Below are positions 40,732-49,524 of a DNA stretch of 64,000 nucleotides, piece after piece. The translations under genes and the position numbers were made by a program. The DNA comes from UBA2206 sp049303905. GTDB lineage: Bacteria; Patescibacteriota; Minisyncoccia; Moranbacterales; UBA2206. The notes under the pieces are model-generated. The model did no database searches. It was not told the DNA's origin and was given only the letters and a program-made list of their open reading frames with translations. Within the stretch, counting starts at the first letter, position 1. The number at the start of each line of letters is the position of its first letter. The stretch is taken from assembly GCA_049303905.1 (NCBI GenBank), contig JBAQNP010000011.1, positions 6,196 through 70,195 on the forward strand, written 5' to 3'.

Positions 40732-40832
40732 ATACGTACGAAGATGTATTAACATAAAAAGTAAGTATACCTTTTCTTTTTTGTTTTGTCAAGCTAGGCT
40801 AGGCCACCCCATTCTTCTTTCCTAATTTTTTA

Positions 40833-40841
40833 TGCTATAAT
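40833..40841 (+). promoter_or_regulatory. extended -10 promoter of the lipoprotein gene
   Basis: TGCTATAAT is a consensus extended -10 element, 28 nt ahead of the ATG at 40870. No good -35 box is seen, which fits extended -10 promoters. Confidence 0.5.
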
Positions 40842-40869
40842 ATAAAAGTAATTAACTAAAATAAATAAA

Positions 40870-41253
40870 ATGAAAAAATACGCAATATTGTTTCTTTTGC
40901 CAATTGCTCTTTTTCTTTCTGGATGCGGAAAAAGCGTCAGCTATCCGGAGCTTTACACGCAAGAAAAATTGCCACAGTATGCTGACGCCAAACTAGTCCA
41001 AATAATTAAAGACGGACCAACACTTAAGGATGGTGTTCTTTTGCGACTTGAAAGTTCTAAGGATGTAAAAACGATTGCTACTTATTATGATGAAGAAATG
41101 AAAAAACTGGGCTGGACTATGCCAGCTGTAAACACTCCGACTGAAACCCTTTATGCCACTCAATATAATAACGGAAAAAAATATATCCAGCTCACCGTGA
41201 GTCAAATAACCGGATCTAGTCAAACTATTTCTATCAATTTCATGGAACAGTAG
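40870..41253 (+). CDS. hypothetical lipoprotein
   Basis: This 127-aa protein has a lipoprotein signal, MKKYAILFLLPIALFLSGCG, with lipobox LSGC (Cys at 19). The mature part includes LESSKDVKTIATYYDEEMKK and LGWTMPAVNTPTETLYATQY, a pattern seen in small surface lipoproteins with an 'xxVxxFYxxxLxxxGW' motif that may form an alpha/beta sandwich. Function unknown. It is a single gene with its own promoter and terminator. Confidence 0.75.
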   Translation: MKKYAILFLLPIALFLSGCGKSVSYPELYTQEKLPQYADAKLVQIIKDGPTLKDGVLLRLESSKDVKTIATYYDEEMKKLGWTMPAVNTPTETLYATQYNNGKKYIQLTVSQITGSSQTISINFMEQ

Positions 41254-41279
41254 TCGAAAAAAATTAGTCGGGTTCAAAA

Positions 41280-41306
41280 AAAGACTGGGGATTCCCCAGT
41301 CTTTTA
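41280..41306. terminator. bidirectional terminator
   Basis: AAAAGACTGGGG and CCCCAGTCTTTT flank ATT. It lies between the convergent lipoprotein and CARDB genes. Confidence 0.85.
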
Positions 41307-41324
41307 ATTATCATTCTTCCAAGT

Positions 41325-42266
41325 CTAGGTGCAAGGAACACTAATAGTTTTAGTTAGGGTATTATTATCTTCCTCCTCTTCATCAACATCATCATCGACA
41401 TCAGCTATTATTTTCATAACATAAGCACCCGAACATCCGTCATATTTTTCAGTGCATGACACGGTTGTGCTTTCACCAGCCTCCAATTCATCAATTTCTC
41501 CATCACAAAGCTTGAGAGCTGAAGCCCCCCAATATTCCCATTCGAAATCTTTGGCATCCGTTTGTCCTTCATTTTTTATAGTGATAGTAATTTTAAAATC
41601 TTCTCCCATTTTTGGATCATGATTAAATTCATATTTACTGATTGTTAAATCAGCTTTCTTGTGTTTAGGCGTCACTTGTTTTGTGGACGTATTATTTCCC
41701 TCGTCACTTTCACTCACATCATTTTGCGAATCAACCACAACCTTGGTGGCATAATCTGACCAGTCGGAATATGTAAATTCACATTCAACTGTGCTAGTTC
41801 CTCCTGCAGAAATCGCGCCAACTTTTTTCTTGCAAGATTGTTTGGAAGCAGTTGACCACCATTCCCAATAGGACTCAGGCGAAGCAATTTGTCCTTTGTT
41901 GCCAATGACAACCGTTACAGTAAATTCAGATCCAACTTTTGGATCTTTGCTAAAGGAATAACTTTTCACATAGAGATCGGCTTTTTTAGTTTCTACTGGA
42001 ACTGTCGGCTCGGGTTCGGTTGTGACCGCAGGAGTGGTTGGGATGACTGAAGAACTAGAGCTAGTAGGAACATCTGAAGTTGTTTCTGTTTTTTTTGCTT
42101 CCTCTTCAACTTGAGAATTTTTCGAAACATTATAAATATAGAGAGCAGCCAAACCTACCAGCGCCACAGATAGCATCACTATGATAGTGATTAGAAATTT
42201 TTTTGAATCTTCATCTTTTTGTGGCTCTGGTTGAGAATACATATTATACCGTGGATCTTGTTCCAT
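41325..42266 (-). CDS. membrane-anchored protein with two CARDB-like domains
   Basis: This 313-aa protein has a cytoplasmic 24-residue start, a membrane helix at about 25-46, a Thr/Pro/Ser-rich stalk (about 55-92), then two homologous beta domains. ADLYVKSYSFSKDPKVGSEF and ADLTISKYEFNHDPKMGEDF open them. Each ends with paired Cys (CKKKVGAISAGGTSTVECEF and CDGEIDELEAGESTTVSC). These are CARDB/Ig-like folds found in adhesive surface proteins. It likely displays the two domains outside the cell. A run of Asp/Glu lies near the end (DVDDDVDEEEED). Confidence 0.8.
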   Translation of the reverse strand: MEQDPRYNMYSQPEPQKDEDSKKFLITIIVMLSVALVGLAALYIYNVSKNSQVEEEAKKTETTSDVPTSSSSSVIPTTPAVTTEPEPTVPVETKKADLYVKSYSFSKDPKVGSEFTVTVVIGNKGQIASPESYWEWWSTASKQSCKKKVGAISAGGTSTVECEFTYSDWSDYATKVVVDSQNDVSESDEGNNTSTKQVTPKHKKADLTISKYEFNHDPKMGEDFKITITIKNEGQTDAKDFEWEYWGASALKLCDGEIDELEAGESTTVSCTEKYDGCSGAYVMKIIADVDDDVDEEEEDNNTLTKTISVPCT

Positions 42267-42344
42267 ATTTTTAGATTTAATATTTATTTTTAAATATATT
42301 ATTTAACACTTCTATACATTTATATATTACCTCTTTTTTTCCAA

Positions 42345-42375
42345 AAAATCAAAAACCGCCGGTGATAGCGGTTTT
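42345..42375 (-). terminator. terminator of the BRO-N gene
   Basis: On the minus strand AAAACCGC pairs with GCGGTTTT around an 8-nt loop, followed by a TGATTTTTT tract. It lies about 35 nt past the stop at 42410. Confidence 0.75.
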
Positions 42376-42409
42376 GTTGTTTTTTAGATTGGTTTAATTT
42401 TCCATAAAT

Positions 42410-43255
42410 TTAATTCAATTTTTTCACAGATTTTTTCTTAGGCAGATAATTCTCCCCAGTCACAATTGATTTTCCAATTTTTTCTTCCAGTGCCGTTCTG
42501 GCATCTTTGGCAATTTTCCCGCCTTTTATCGCTGGAATTTTATTCTCCTCTAAACCTTTGGCTTCGTCTGTTTCTGCAATTCTTCTGGTGGAAAGTTCCG
42601 CCAAGGCGGTAAAGATTAATTCCTCTTCGCTCATATGGTCTCGTAAATTTTGTGTTTTGAGACCTTTCAAGTTTTTATGCGCTTTTACAGATAAATCACT
42701 CCACTCTTTATGAATAATATTAGTCAGAATTGCAAACTCATCTCCCTTTTTCACACCACTCTCAGACCAATAATCCGTTAATTTATTTCTAGTTTCTTGC
42801 CCGGTCATTCTTTGTTGTATCCATTTTTCACTTCGCCCTTGTTTTTGCCAGTATTCACGACTGCGATTAAGTGCCTTTTCCGGATCACTCATTTCCTGCA
42901 TTCGTTCATAACCAACCCTAGCCAACCAAAGTTTGATTGGCTCGGCTTTTTTGCTAGGCACGGATTGGATGAGTCGCAAAATTGTTTCTGTGTTTGCCAC
43001 ATCAGTTTCTCTCATTTTTCCATCCTCTGCTAATAATTTCAACCGGTTACAATTTGTAACCACTTCACTTCCTTCTTTTACTAGGCGGTTTTTTAAAACC
43101 TTCCAATAATTTCTTGCTAATTGAAAATCTATCTGTTCTGTTAAAGCGGCAACGATATCAATTACCGAAAAATACCAAGTTTCTATTTTTTCGTCGTAGT
43201 GACGACGAATCTTAAAATCTTCAAAAATGACGAGTGAGTTATATTTGTTTTTCAT
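42410..43255 (-). CDS. BRO-N domain protein (phage antirepressor-like)
   Basis: This 281-aa protein begins FEDFKIRRHYDEKIETWYFS and VIDIVAALTEQIDFQLARNY, the BRO family N-terminal domain, with NTETILRLIQSVPSKKAEPI and KLWLARVGYERMQEMSDPEK following. The C-terminal half holds TGQETRNKLTDYWSESGVKK, typical of chromosomal 'prophage antirepressor' homologues in candidate phyla. DNA binding is likely. It is a lone gene with a promoter (43278-43310) shared in type with radC and the DUF3800 operon. Confidence 0.8.
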   Translation of the reverse strand: MKNKYNSLVIFEDFKIRRHYDEKIETWYFSVIDIVAALTEQIDFQLARNYWKVLKNRLVKEGSEVVTNCNRLKLLAEDGKMRETDVANTETILRLIQSVPSKKAEPIKLWLARVGYERMQEMSDPEKALNRSREYWQKQGRSEKWIQQRMTGQETRNKLTDYWSESGVKKGDEFAILTNIIHKEWSDLSVKAHKNLKGLKTQNLRDHMSEEELIFTALAELSTRRIAETDEAKGLEENKIPAIKGGKIAKDARTALEEKIGKSIVTGENYLPKKKSVKKLN

Positions 43256-43277
43256 AACTTTATTTAGTTTATTATAA

Positions 43278-43310
43278 TGATATTATATCACTTAGGAATA
43301 ATTTTGGCAA
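43278..43310 (-). promoter_or_regulatory. promoter with palindromic -10 region, BRO-N gene
   Basis: TTGCCA (43305-43310) and TATAAT (43282-43287) on the minus strand are 17 nt apart, with TGATATAATATCA (43278-43290) over the -10 box, identical to 6222-6234. Confidence 0.6.
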
Positions 43311-43359
43311 CTTTTTGGTTGTGGATAACTTTCTCCAATAATGCTAGGATAAAATTATT

Positions 43360-44721
43360 ATGAGTAATTTAAGAGAAGAAAAATTTGATACGGTGGTTAT
43401 TGGCGGTGGGGCGTCTGGGATGATGGCGGGGATTTTGGCGAGCGCTGACGGAGCGAAAGTAGCCATCCTGGAAAAAAACTCAGCACTGGGAAAGAAATTA
43501 CTTTTGACTGGCAATGGGCGGTGCAACATCACCCAAGCTAATTTTTCCAATCGGGAGTTTGTGGAAAAAATTGGAAAAAATGGTAAGTTCCTTTTTTCGG
43601 GGTTGGCTATTTTTGGAACGCATGAGACCCAAGATTTTTTTGAAAAACTTGGACTCAAACTCAAAACCGAAAAAGATGGACGGGTTTTCCCCGAGAGCGA
43701 CAAAGCCCAGGATGTGCTAGACGCTTTGAAAAAAAGTTTGAAAAAAAATGGGGTGGTAGTGAAACTCAATCAAAATGTTTTGGATTTTGAACTCAAAGAT
43801 GGAAAAATAATCTGCGTCAAAACAATTGAGCGAAAAATCTATGCCAAAAATTTCATTCTTGCTACGGGCGGAAAATCTTTTCCGACCACTGGTTCCACAG
43901 GAGACGGCTACATGTGGCTAGAAAAAATGGGGCACACTATCGTGCGCCCAATGCCGGCGCTGACGCCGATAAAAATAAAAGAGCGCTGGGTTAAGGAGTT
44001 GCCAGGAGTGAGCCTTCCAAATGTCGGGATAAAAATATTACAACAGGACAAAAAAATATTCGCAGTTACGGGAGAAATTCTTTTCACTCACTTTGGCCTT
44101 TCCGGACCAGCTATTATTAATGCCAGCAAATATGTCAGTCAAAATCTTTCCGCATGTGAAATTTTTTTGGAACTTGACCTCTTCCCTACTCTCACACTTT
44201 TCGCATTAGAAGAAAAACTGAAAATAGATTTTGAAAATTATAAGAAGAAGGATTTGAAAAATTATCTGGCCGAATATTTTTCGCAAAAATTAGCTCTCAT
44301 AATTTTAGAACTTTCTAAACTTGAAACTGATCGAAAAATTTATTCTCTCGGCAAAACTCATCGCAACAACTTAGCCAAACTTTTGAAAAACATTCGTCTG
44401 AGTGTCGATTCTCTTTTGGATTTTGAGTCCGCCATGATAACTTCCGGCGGAGTGAGTTTAAAAGAAGTGGAAAATAAAACTATGCGCTCCAAAATTATTT
44501 CTAATTTATATCTGGCCGGCGAAATCTTGGATCTCGACGGCCCCACCGGTGGATACAACCTCCAAATCGCCTGGACGACTGGATATGTGGCCGGAAAATC
44601 CAGCGCCAGAGCCATTGACAAAATCAAAAAAGAGGCGTATACTAGTCTACAAGTCCCAATAAGCCTGCAGTTAGAAGAATCGTCGAACTTTTTTGCAAAG
44701 CCTCTAGTGGAACAAATTTAA
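43360..44721 (+). CDS. BaiN/HI0933-like FAD-dependent oxidoreductase
   Basis: This 453-aa protein has an N-terminal Rossmann motif TVVIGGGASGMMAGILASAD, then NSALGKKLLLTGNGRCNITQ, diagnostic of the HI0933/YhiN family. FILATGGKSFPTTGSTGDGY and the C-terminal FAD segment GEILDLDGPTGGYNLQIAWT with TGYVAGKSSA are intact. The family binds FAD and NAD(P)H, and the cellular substrate is generally unknown. It stands 21 bp upstream of the cold-shock gene. Confidence 0.9.
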   Translation: MSNLREEKFDTVVIGGGASGMMAGILASADGAKVAILEKNSALGKKLLLTGNGRCNITQANFSNREFVEKIGKNGKFLFSGLAIFGTHETQDFFEKLGLKLKTEKDGRVFPESDKAQDVLDALKKSLKKNGVVVKLNQNVLDFELKDGKIICVKTIERKIYAKNFILATGGKSFPTTGSTGDGYMWLEKMGHTIVRPMPALTPIKIKERWVKELPGVSLPNVGIKILQQDKKIFAVTGEILFTHFGLSGPAIINASKYVSQNLSACEIFLELDLFPTLTLFALEEKLKIDFENYKKKDLKNYLAEYFSQKLALIILELSKLETDRKIYSLGKTHRNNLAKLLKNIRLSVDSLLDFESAMITSGGVSLKEVENKTMRSKIISNLYLAGEILDLDGPTGGYNLQIAWTTGYVAGKSSARAIDKIKKEAYTSLQVPISLQLEESSNFFAKPLVEQI

Positions 44722-44742
44722 ATAACCTATATCTCTATCACA

Positions 44743-44943
44743 ATGGAACAAGGAACAATCAAAAAATTGACTGATCGAGGATTCGGATTCATTTCCCGAG
44801 AAGGAAATGACAAGGATCTTTTCTTTCATTCAAAAGAACTTCAAGGTGTAACCTTTGAAGAACTGCGAGAAGGTGACAAGGTACAGTTCGAAGTAAGCGA
44901 AAGCCCAAAAGGACCATGCGCTGTCAACGTATCAAAGATCTAA
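44743..44943 (+). CDS. cold-shock domain protein
   Basis: This 66-aa protein is a single cold-shock domain. RNP1 is GFGFISRE and RNP2 is DLFFHSKEL, both intact, followed by LREGDKVQFEVSESPKGPCA. It binds single-stranded RNA or DNA. No long cold-shock leader is visible because the preceding gene ends 21 nt away. A strong terminator follows. Confidence 0.93.
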   Translation: MEQGTIKKLTDRGFGFISREGNDKDLFFHSKELQGVTFEELREGDKVQFEVSESPKGPCAVNVSKI

Positions 44944-44965
44944 TACTTTTAATAGTATTTAAACT

Positions 44966-44993
44966 AAACCACCCTGCGAGGGGTGGTTTTTTT
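44966..44993 (+). terminator. terminator of the cold-shock gene
   Basis: AACCACCC pairs with GGGTGGTT around a 6-nt loop, followed by TTTTT. Confidence 0.85.
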
Positions 44994-45016
44994 GTGGCTG
45001 TGATATAATTAGATTT

Positions 45017-46294
45017 ATGAAGATACAAGAGCGACAAAACTTGCGAGTAAAAAAATATAGCGCCCGAAGAAAACTTTTTGTGGGTTTGTTTTTTTTGCTC
45101 ATTATTTTCGTGTTTTTTAAATGTTCCATCTGGCTAAAAAATGCTATTTTCACTAAAGAAAAACCGACAGAAAAAATTATTGAAAGAGTAGAAGAAATTT
45201 CTATACCTGAAACGAAAAAAAATACTGACCGCGTAGTGGAATATACCATTTCAGAGGGCGACATTCCCGCTGAAGTTTTTTCCTCTCAAGGGAAGGTCAA
45301 CGCTAACGATGTAGTGTCACTTCTCTCTTGCGCCAAAGATGTTTATGATTTTACCAACATTAAAATTGGCCAAAAATTGCGTTTCTATTTTGGAGAGGAA
45401 GAAAAAACTAAGCGCATTGAGTATGACAAAAATAGTGAGGCAATGATTGTTGTGGAGCGAAAGGACGACAAGTTTAGTGCCTGCGAAGAAAAAATTTCCT
45501 ACGAGATCTCCCAAAGTGTTGCGCGAGGAAAAATTGATAATTTTTTCTATGTTGATGCGTTGGAAGCAGGATTGCAAGAAGCCACTGTGCTGGAGGTGGG
45601 TGATATTTTTTCTTTTGACATTGACTTTACCACTGAAATTCAGCGTGATGATGAGTTTGTGATTATTTATGAAAAACGTTTGCGTGACGGAAAAAGCGCC
45701 CCAGATGGAAAAATTTTAGGCGCAAAATTTGTTAACTCTGGTACAGCCTATTTTGCCTACTATTTCGACAATGGTGGCAAAGGTGGGTATTATGACAGTG
45801 ACGGACGACTACTCGAGCGACAATTCTTGAAAGCTCCCTTGAGTTATCGTCACATCTCTTCCGGTTTTACAGGAGCGCGCATGCATCCAATCACGCGAAA
45901 AGTTTCCGCCCACTATCAAATTGACTATGCCGCGCCGACTGGCACGCCAGTTTCCGCTGCTGCGCATGGCACAGTAGTAAGCGCCGGATGGGAAGGTGGC
46001 TGGGGGAATATGATTCGACTTACTCATGACAATGGGTATACTACGCATTATGGGCATTTGAGTAAATTTGCCCAAGGCTTGCGTTCAGGCGAAAGAGTTA
46101 GTCGCGGACAAATTATTGGCTATGTCGGCTCGACCGGTTGGTCCACTGGACCGCATCTGGATTATGGAGTGAAACTCAATGGTGTTCCTGTTAATCCTCT
46201 GAAAATGGATCTGCCCAAGGGTGAACCAATTACGGGAGAGCAAATTAAACTTTTTGAAGAAACTAAACATAATTTCGCGGATTTATTAAAATAA
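45017..46294 (+). CDS. M23 family peptidase, membrane-anchored
   Basis: This 425-aa protein has a basic N-terminus and one membrane helix (about 24-41), then an alpha/beta region with FTNIKIGQKLRFYFGEEE, a LysM-like or OapA-like module. The C-terminal LytM/M23 domain follows. HPITRKVSAHYQIDYAAPTG and THYGHLSKF supply the metal ligands (His, Asp, HxH), and DYGVKLNGVPVNPLKM ends the domain. It probably cuts peptide bridges in peptidoglycan outside the membrane. Confidence 0.92.
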   Translation: MKIQERQNLRVKKYSARRKLFVGLFFLLIIFVFFKCSIWLKNAIFTKEKPTEKIIERVEEISIPETKKNTDRVVEYTISEGDIPAEVFSSQGKVNANDVVSLLSCAKDVYDFTNIKIGQKLRFYFGEEEKTKRIEYDKNSEAMIVVERKDDKFSACEEKISYEISQSVARGKIDNFFYVDALEAGLQEATVLEVGDIFSFDIDFTTEIQRDDEFVIIYEKRLRDGKSAPDGKILGAKFVNSGTAYFAYYFDNGGKGGYYDSDGRLLERQFLKAPLSYRHISSGFTGARMHPITRKVSAHYQIDYAAPTGTPVSAAAHGTVVSAGWEGGWGNMIRLTHDNGYTTHYGHLSKFAQGLRSGERVSRGQIIGYVGSTGWSTGPHLDYGVKLNGVPVNPLKMDLPKGEPITGEQIKLFEETKHNFADLLK

Positions 46295-46298
46295 TTTT

Positions 46299-47255
46299 AT
46301 GCTAAAATTTTTTGCCGACTGGCTCACTTATTCAATTTTTAATATTACCCCAGAAACGCTTCTTACTGAAGCGGTCAATTTTTTCATTTATGACACAATT
46401 AAAATATTTTTACTATTAGTTGCAATTATTTTCTTCGTATCTCTTTTGCGATCTTTCCTTCCGCCAGAAAAAATCAGAAAAATTCTTTCGCAAGAAAAAA
46501 AATATTTTGGCAATATCTTGGCGTCACTTTTTGGCATCATCACTCCCTTTTGCACTTGTTCAGCCATTCCATTATTTTTAGGTTTCTTAGAAGCCGGCGT
46601 ACCGCTGGGCACTACCTTTTCTTTTTTAGTCGCTTCTCCAATGATCAATGAAGTGGCACTGGTAATGCTTCTAGGAATGTTTGGTTGGAAAATTGCCTTG
46701 CTTTATGTTGCAAGCGGACTCCTCATTGCAATTTTTTCCGGAATTATTATCGGCCAATTAAAAGTAGAAAATTTATTGAAAAATTTTGGAGAGAGAAATA
46801 TAGATACTGCTCAAAAAAAATTATCCGAATTATCTTGGAAACAAAGAACGATTTATGCCAAAGATTATACATTAGGGATTATAAAAAATATTTGGCTTTA
46901 TATAATTATCGGTGTTGGAATTGGAGCTATCATTCATGGCTATGTGCCTACAGATTTTCTCGCACAATATGCCGGCACTGATCAGTGGTACGCTGTGCCT
47001 TTGGCTGTGATTCTTGGCGTCCCACTCTATTCCAATGTAGCTGGAATAATTCCTCTTGTAGGTGTACTCAGCGAAAAAGGCGTGAGTATCGGCACGAGTC
47101 TGGCTTTTATGATGGCTGTCACAGGATTGTCATTTCCTGAGTTTATGATTCTCAAAAAAGTAATGCGGGTAAAATTAATTTTGATTTTTGCCTCTGTCGT
47201 TGGCGCAGGGATAATTTTCACTGGCTATCTTTTTAATTTTATTTTAGCTAAATAA
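46299..47255 (+). CDS. DUF318 (ArsP-type) permease
   Basis: This 318-aa protein has eight or so membrane helices in two halves. ASLFGIITPFCTCSAIPLFL carries the conserved TPFCxCSxxP motif, and VILGVPLYSNVAGIIPLVGV the second-half equivalent. The family includes organoarsenic exporters and other permeases, so the substrate here cannot be named. It begins 4 nt after the M23 gene and ends 2 nt before the next gene, so all three are likely co-transcribed. Confidence 0.88.
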   Translation: MLKFFADWLTYSIFNITPETLLTEAVNFFIYDTIKIFLLLVAIIFFVSLLRSFLPPEKIRKILSQEKKYFGNILASLFGIITPFCTCSAIPLFLGFLEAGVPLGTTFSFLVASPMINEVALVMLLGMFGWKIALLYVASGLLIAIFSGIIIGQLKVENLLKNFGERNIDTAQKKLSELSWKQRTIYAKDYTLGIIKNIWLYIIIGVGIGAIIHGYVPTDFLAQYAGTDQWYAVPLAVILGVPLYSNVAGIIPLVGVLSEKGVSIGTSLAFMMAVTGLSFPEFMILKKVMRVKLILIFASVVGAGIIFTGYLFNFILAK

Positions 47256-47257
47256 AA

Positions 47258-47869
47258 ATGTTTGGCATTCCCAAAGAAAAATTGAAAATCTTAAAGTCAC
47301 TGAATGATCCCAAGAAAATTCAAGCCTTTTTAAATTCAATGCCGATGAATTTTGAAAAAGACGGCGACACTTGTTTTTCACCGATGACAGTTCTGGACAA
47401 AAAAGTTTGTCATTGCATCGAAGGTGCTGTTCTGGCTGCTCTCGCACTTCGACTAAATGGTCGACCTCCCCTACTTTTAGATCTCATGGCCAGTAGAACT
47501 GATTTCGATCATGTCGTAGCGGTTTTCAAAAGATATGGCAAATGGGGCGCCATCTCCAAAACTAATCATGTCTTCCTTCGCTACCGTGAGCCGGTCTATT
47601 CTTCTATTCGCGAACTGACGATGAGTTATTTTCATGAATATTTTGACACCACCGGCCGCAAAAGTCTGCGCAGTTTTTCCGCTCCGATAAATTTGAAACG
47701 TTTTGACCATCTTGATTGGATGACAACCGAAGAAGAAATTTTCTATATCCCCGAATATCTGGCCGACGTCAAGCATTCCCTAATCCTCACTCGCCAGCAA
47801 ATAATGTATCTCCAAAAAGCCGACCACATGGAAGCCAAGATTGGAAAAATGTTAGAGTGGGAGGAATAA
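47258..47869 (+). CDS. transglutaminase-like protein, 203 aa
   Basis: KKVCHCIEGAVLAALALRLN (about 47-66) fits a transglutaminase-fold nucleophile Cys at a helix start, and LMASRTDFDHVVAVFKRYGK (about 75-94) gives the His in a strand. HVFLRYREPVYSSIRELTMS follows as the third element. The C-terminal third is helical. The protein has no signal peptide and would act in the cytoplasm. The Cys-His pairing is inferred from pattern. It follows the permease with a 2-nt gap and is followed by a terminator. Confidence 0.6.
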   Translation: MFGIPKEKLKILKSLNDPKKIQAFLNSMPMNFEKDGDTCFSPMTVLDKKVCHCIEGAVLAALALRLNGRPPLLLDLMASRTDFDHVVAVFKRYGKWGAISKTNHVFLRYREPVYSSIRELTMSYFHEYFDTTGRKSLRSFSAPINLKRFDHLDWMTTEEEIFYIPEYLADVKHSLILTRQQIMYLQKADHMEAKIGKMLEWEE

Positions 47870-47897
47870 AAAAATCAGCTTCAGTAGCTGATTTTTT
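47870..47897 (+). terminator. terminator of the M23-permease run
   Basis: AAAAATCAGC pairs with GCTGATTTTT around 7 nt, then a T tract. It also faces the convergent tRNA-Glu. Confidence 0.8.
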
Positions 47898-47903
47898 AAT
47901 TTG

Positions 47904-47978
47904 TACCGCGTATGGGATTTGAACCCATGATTTCCAGGATGAAAACCTGGCGTCCTGACCGGGCTAGACGAACGCGGC
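47904..47978 (-). tRNA. tRNA-Glu (TTC)
   Basis: On the minus strand the acceptor GCCGCGT/ACGCGGT (first pair G-T), anticodon stem CCAGG/CCTGG with loop TTTTCAT containing TTC, and T-arm ATGGG-TTCAAAT-CCCAT are present. CCA is not encoded. Confidence 0.93.
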
Positions 47979-48064
47979 ATATAGTTCAATAAAAAATGCC
48001 TTAGCAGGGCACCTTTCAATGATAGAAAGATATTATCATATATTTAAAAATAAATCAACTATTT

Positions 48065-48733
48065 CTAATCTTCATCGCAACATCTCACAATTTGCGCGTG
48101 GAAAAGATTGTCATCGTCAAGATCGCGTGTTCCAACGGCGCGCAAAAATTTCCCTGTCTCATATTCATCCACACTTGTCGGCTGAGGTTTTTTGATAAAA
48201 ATTCTGACTATTTTTCCATTCTCATCTTCCACTAAAACCTCCTCTGGTGAAAAAGTTTTTACCCGACCAGAAATCGCACTCTCTCGAGGAATGTTTTTTC
48301 CCGACCAACCCTTGAGGTATTCCCCCACCCCCATGACGCCAAAAATAGTTCCTAAGATTAATGAGCCGGCAAAAAAATATACAGCGAAAGAATCTGTTCG
48401 TGTACAATTTCCGCAAAACAATTCTATTTGATTGGCAAAATAAATAGCCAAGATCACAAAAAATATAAACAGCGCGATGTAATCATAGGGCAAAGTTAGA
48501 AGAAAAATTTTGAGTCCCGGTGTGCCTAGACTCAAAAATTTCAAAACGCCGGTTTTTTTCAAGAAATAAAATAGGATGCTGATTAGGAGTGAGCCAAAAA
48601 TTATCGCTCCCGCTAAAGCGCTTTCCAATCCCAATTTTTCCGCCATAAAAACCAAATGACTGCGCATTTTCACTTTTTTACTTTTTATTACTTGCATTAC
48701 TTTTTCTTTGACGATATCTTTTTTTTCTTCCAT
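48065..48733 (-). CDS. membrane protein downstream of ECF sigma factor
   Basis: This 222-aa protein has a charged N-terminal helix (about 1-30), three membrane helices (about 38-58, 78-98 and 112-132), and a C-terminal soluble domain with GRVKTFSPEEVLVEDENGKI and a Cys-Cys near the end (RCCDED). It contains ELFCGNCTRTD between helices 2 and 3. It lies 104 nt downstream of the ECF sigma gene on the same strand, the usual place of an anti-sigma factor. No recognised anti-sigma motif is visible, so the link is from context. Confidence 0.55.
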   Translation of the reverse strand: MEEKKDIVKEKVMQVIKSKKVKMRSHLVFMAEKLGLESALAGAIIFGSLLISILFYFLKKTGVLKFLSLGTPGLKIFLLTLPYDYIALFIFFVILAIYFANQIELFCGNCTRTDSFAVYFFAGSLILGTIFGVMGVGEYLKGWSGKNIPRESAISGRVKTFSPEEVLVEDENGKIVRIFIKKPQPTSVDEYETGKFLRAVGTRDLDDDNLFHAQIVRCCDED

Positions 48734-48750
48734 TTTATTAAAATTATTTA

Positions 48751-48852
48751 CCCCACACCAATTAAATACAAACTTAATTATATTATTAAATATTTTTTAC
48801 AAAATAAACCCAACCAATGCGCTGCTTTTAAAAAATTTTAATTAGTGTGGGG
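48751..48852 (-). repeat. 16-bp inverted repeat spanning the sigma-gene stop
   Basis: CCCCACACCAATTAAA (751-766) and TTTAATTAGTGTGGGG (837-852) pair with one mismatch. On the mRNA the stem starts inside the last sigma codons and ends 18 nt before the next start codon, so it could affect the second gene. Confidence 0.6.
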
Positions 48853-49446
48853 TGAATCAAACGGCAAATTTTTTCCTTTCAACTCTTGCGAAAGTTTTTG
48901 CTTGGCACGACTAATTAGCGTCCCTACCGTGTTCATTGGCTTTCCCAAAATTTCACTTATCTCCTCATATGATTTATCAGAAAAATAGCGTAGCACCAAT
49001 ACTTGTTTATATTTGAATGGCATTTTTTCAAGTGCCGTGTTGACCTCTTTGCCAATTTCTTTTCGAAGCCACGCCTTATCCGCCCCTTCCTCAAAACTCA
49101 TCATCTCCAGTTTATCTTTGGTCGCGGCGATATCTTCCCAAGGGATAAATCTTTTAAGTGCTCTTCTTTTGATGAAATTGACCGCTTCATTGTGCGCAAT
49201 GCGATAGATCCAAGAAGAAAATTTTCGCGTCGTGTCATAGCTTTGCAAATTTCGATAGGCTTTGAGAAAAACATCTTGCAAAATATCTTGGGCTTCATCC
49301 CGAGAACCAATCAAGCGAAAAAGATAGGCAAATAATTTTCCTTGATATCTTTCAATTATCTCCCCATATCTTTCCTGATCCGAGTTTCGCACAATTTCTA
49401 CCAACTCACTGTCAGTTAATTCATTTTTTTGCTTATTTTCTGTCAT
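48838..49446 (-). CDS. ECF-type sigma-70 factor
   Basis: This 202-aa protein has sigma region 2 (YLFRLIGSRDEAQDILQDVF, then LKAYRNLQSYD and FSSWIYRIAHNEAVNFIKRR). Region 4 follows with MPFKYKQVLVLRYFSDKSYE and EISEILGKPMNTVGTLISRA. This two-domain build is an extracytoplasmic-function sigma factor. The target promoters are unknown. It diverges from tsaD across a 78-bp intergenic region and has a membrane protein gene downstream. Confidence 0.93.
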   Translation of the reverse strand: MTENKQKNELTDSELVEIVRNSDQERYGEIIERYQGKLFAYLFRLIGSRDEAQDILQDVFLKAYRNLQSYDTTRKFSSWIYRIAHNEAVNFIKRRALKRFIPWEDIAATKDKLEMMSFEEGADKAWLRKEIGKEVNTALEKMPFKYKQVLVLRYFSDKSYEEISEILGKPMNTVGTLISRAKQKLSQELKGKNLPFDSPHTN

Positions 49447-49524
49447 TTATAATACTTGGATTTATTACTTTATATTTCGCAATAATAATGATACTATATA
49501 ATCAGTAATTATACTAGCAATTTT

